DNA from: a candidate division FCPU426 bacterium
GTDB lineage: Bacteria; Oederibacteriota; PGYV01; Palsa-1178
Length of the DNA stretch: 6,834 nt
Assembly: GCA_003167475.1 (NCBI GenBank)
Contig: PMTB01000125.1
Coordinates: forward strand, 1 to 6,834
Direction of reading: 5' to 3'
Of the stretch, positions 6,572-6,834 are shown piece by piece. The notes beneath the pieces were generated by a model that worked only from the letters and a program-made list of their open reading frames with translations, was not told the DNA's origin and ran no database searches. Position 1 is the first letter of the stretch. Each line of letters opens with the position of its first letter. Made by a program: the position numbers and the translations under genes.

Positions 6572-6621
6572 GTTGGTCCAGGGTACAGGGCACATAATGA
6601 GAAATCCCGTCCCTTGATTAT

Positions 6622-6664
6622 TCAGGGTCCATGGCCTGATTTATCGTCCGGCCATGGACCCTGA
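6622..6664 (-). other. Perfect 15-bp hairpin between rny and ymdB
   Basis: TCAGGGTCCATGGCC (6622-6636) pairs without mismatch with 6650-6664, over a 13-nt loop in which two or three inner pairs can also form. In the - strand transcript it starts 22 nt after the rny stop and ends 60 nt before the ymdB start. The bases that follow it (AATAATC) are not a U-tract, so a simple intrinsic terminator is not supported. A processing or stabilising structure for the rny 3' end, an attenuator, or a mobile palindrome is possible. The foot reads GTAT on the - strand, one base off the GTAG of the 3209-3409 repeats. Confidence 0.7.
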
Positions 6665-6686
6665 TACTTGCAACATTTTTATTGTC

Positions 6687-6834
6687 TTACTTCGCGTACT
6701 CGACGGCCCTGACTTCCCTTATAACTGTGATCCTTATCTGGCCCGGGTACTGAAGTTCCGCTTCAACTTTTTTGGCTATATCTTTGGAGAGCTGGTAGGA
6801 CTTTAAGTCGTCCATCTGGTCCGGCTCAACCATG
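6687..6834 (-). CDS. rny: Ribonuclease Y, C-terminal end (5' partial)
   Basis: RNase Y is a membrane-anchored endoribonuclease that starts mRNA decay in many bacteria lacking RNase E. Only the last 48 codons and the TAA (6689-6687) are in the window. The frame enters at 6833 and ends with QYPGQIRITVIREVRAVEYAK, which matches the highly conserved Rny C-terminus (YPGQIKVTVIRETRAVEYAK type). The preceding EPDQMDDLKSYQLSKDIAKK matches the family's acidic helix. The transmembrane, coiled-coil, KH and HD domains would lie beyond the right edge. The immediately downstream ymdB supports the call, because rny-ymdB is a known gene pair. No frameshift is seen in the visible part. Position 6834 is the third base of an incomplete codon. 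Confidence 0.9.
   Translation of the reverse strand, partial: MVEPDQMDDLKSYQLSKDIAKKVEAELQYPGQIRITVIREVRAVEYAK

Noticed and set aside
6562..6621. A separate promoter for ymdB in the rny-ymdB gap
   Set aside because: Some CATTAT-like bases resemble a -10 box, but no convincing -35 box lies at proper spacing. Not supported.
6575..6660. Alternative pairing of GGTCCA (6575-6580) with TGGACC (6655-6660) as a switch
   Set aside because: Six bases cannot compete with the perfect 15-bp stem that uses the same arm, and no ligand-binding fold is visible.

Overview
The window is bacterial chromosomal DNA with two gene blocks that converge on a short, repeat-rich spacer. The host cannot be named from sequence alone. 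The neighbouring RNase Y and YmdB-type phosphodiesterase genes are known from Firmicutes, and related pairs occur in other bacteria. Frequent ATA (Ile) and AGG (Arg) codons, moderate GC and a TPR-tailed DUF2723 membrane protein would fit an uncultivated, anaerobe-like candidate phylum such as Omnitrophica, Goldbacteria or Elusimicrobia relatives. That placement is a low-confidence inference.

Left block (1-3202, + strand): three tightly packed sugar-nucleotide genes. They are a GalE-like NAD-dependent epimerase missing its N-terminus at the window edge, a sugar-1-phosphate nucleotidyltransferase with a left-handed beta-helix tail, and a phosphoglucomutase/phosphomannomutase. Spacings are 15 and 1 nt, so they look like one operon. 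Together they can run hexose-6-P to hexose-1-P to NDP-hexose to epimerised NDP-hexose, a supply line for surface polysaccharide or glycoprotein sugars. The exact sugar and nucleotide cannot be read from the sequence.

Spacer (3203-3449): no gene. It holds three palindromic elements, each with the tetranucleotide GTAG at one foot, the hallmark of REP (repetitive extragenic palindrome) sequences. The first two are diverged copies of one family in inverted orientation. They keep the same stem and the same G(CTTG)C cap, with compensatory base-pair changes. A tail with four AATCCG units lies next to the stop of the right-hand block. No classical U-tract terminator is visible for either convergent transcript.

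Right block (3450-6834, - strand, read right to left): the last 48 codons of rny (RNase Y), a 125-nt gap with a perfect 15-bp hairpin, ymdB (metal-dependent phosphodiesterase), and a large DUF2723 membrane protein with C-terminal TPRs. The DUF2723 start overlaps the ymdB stop by 8 nt, which suggests translational coupling. DUF2723 belongs to the GT-C-like glycosyltransferase group that includes TMEM260, so both blocks may touch protein or surface glycosylation, although they are transcribed convergently.

Most of the window is ordinary housekeeping and cell-surface metabolism. The parts most worth a second look are the GTAG-footed palindrome cluster, the rny-ymdB intercistronic hairpin, and a Glu-to-Arg change in a conserved DUF2723 motif.
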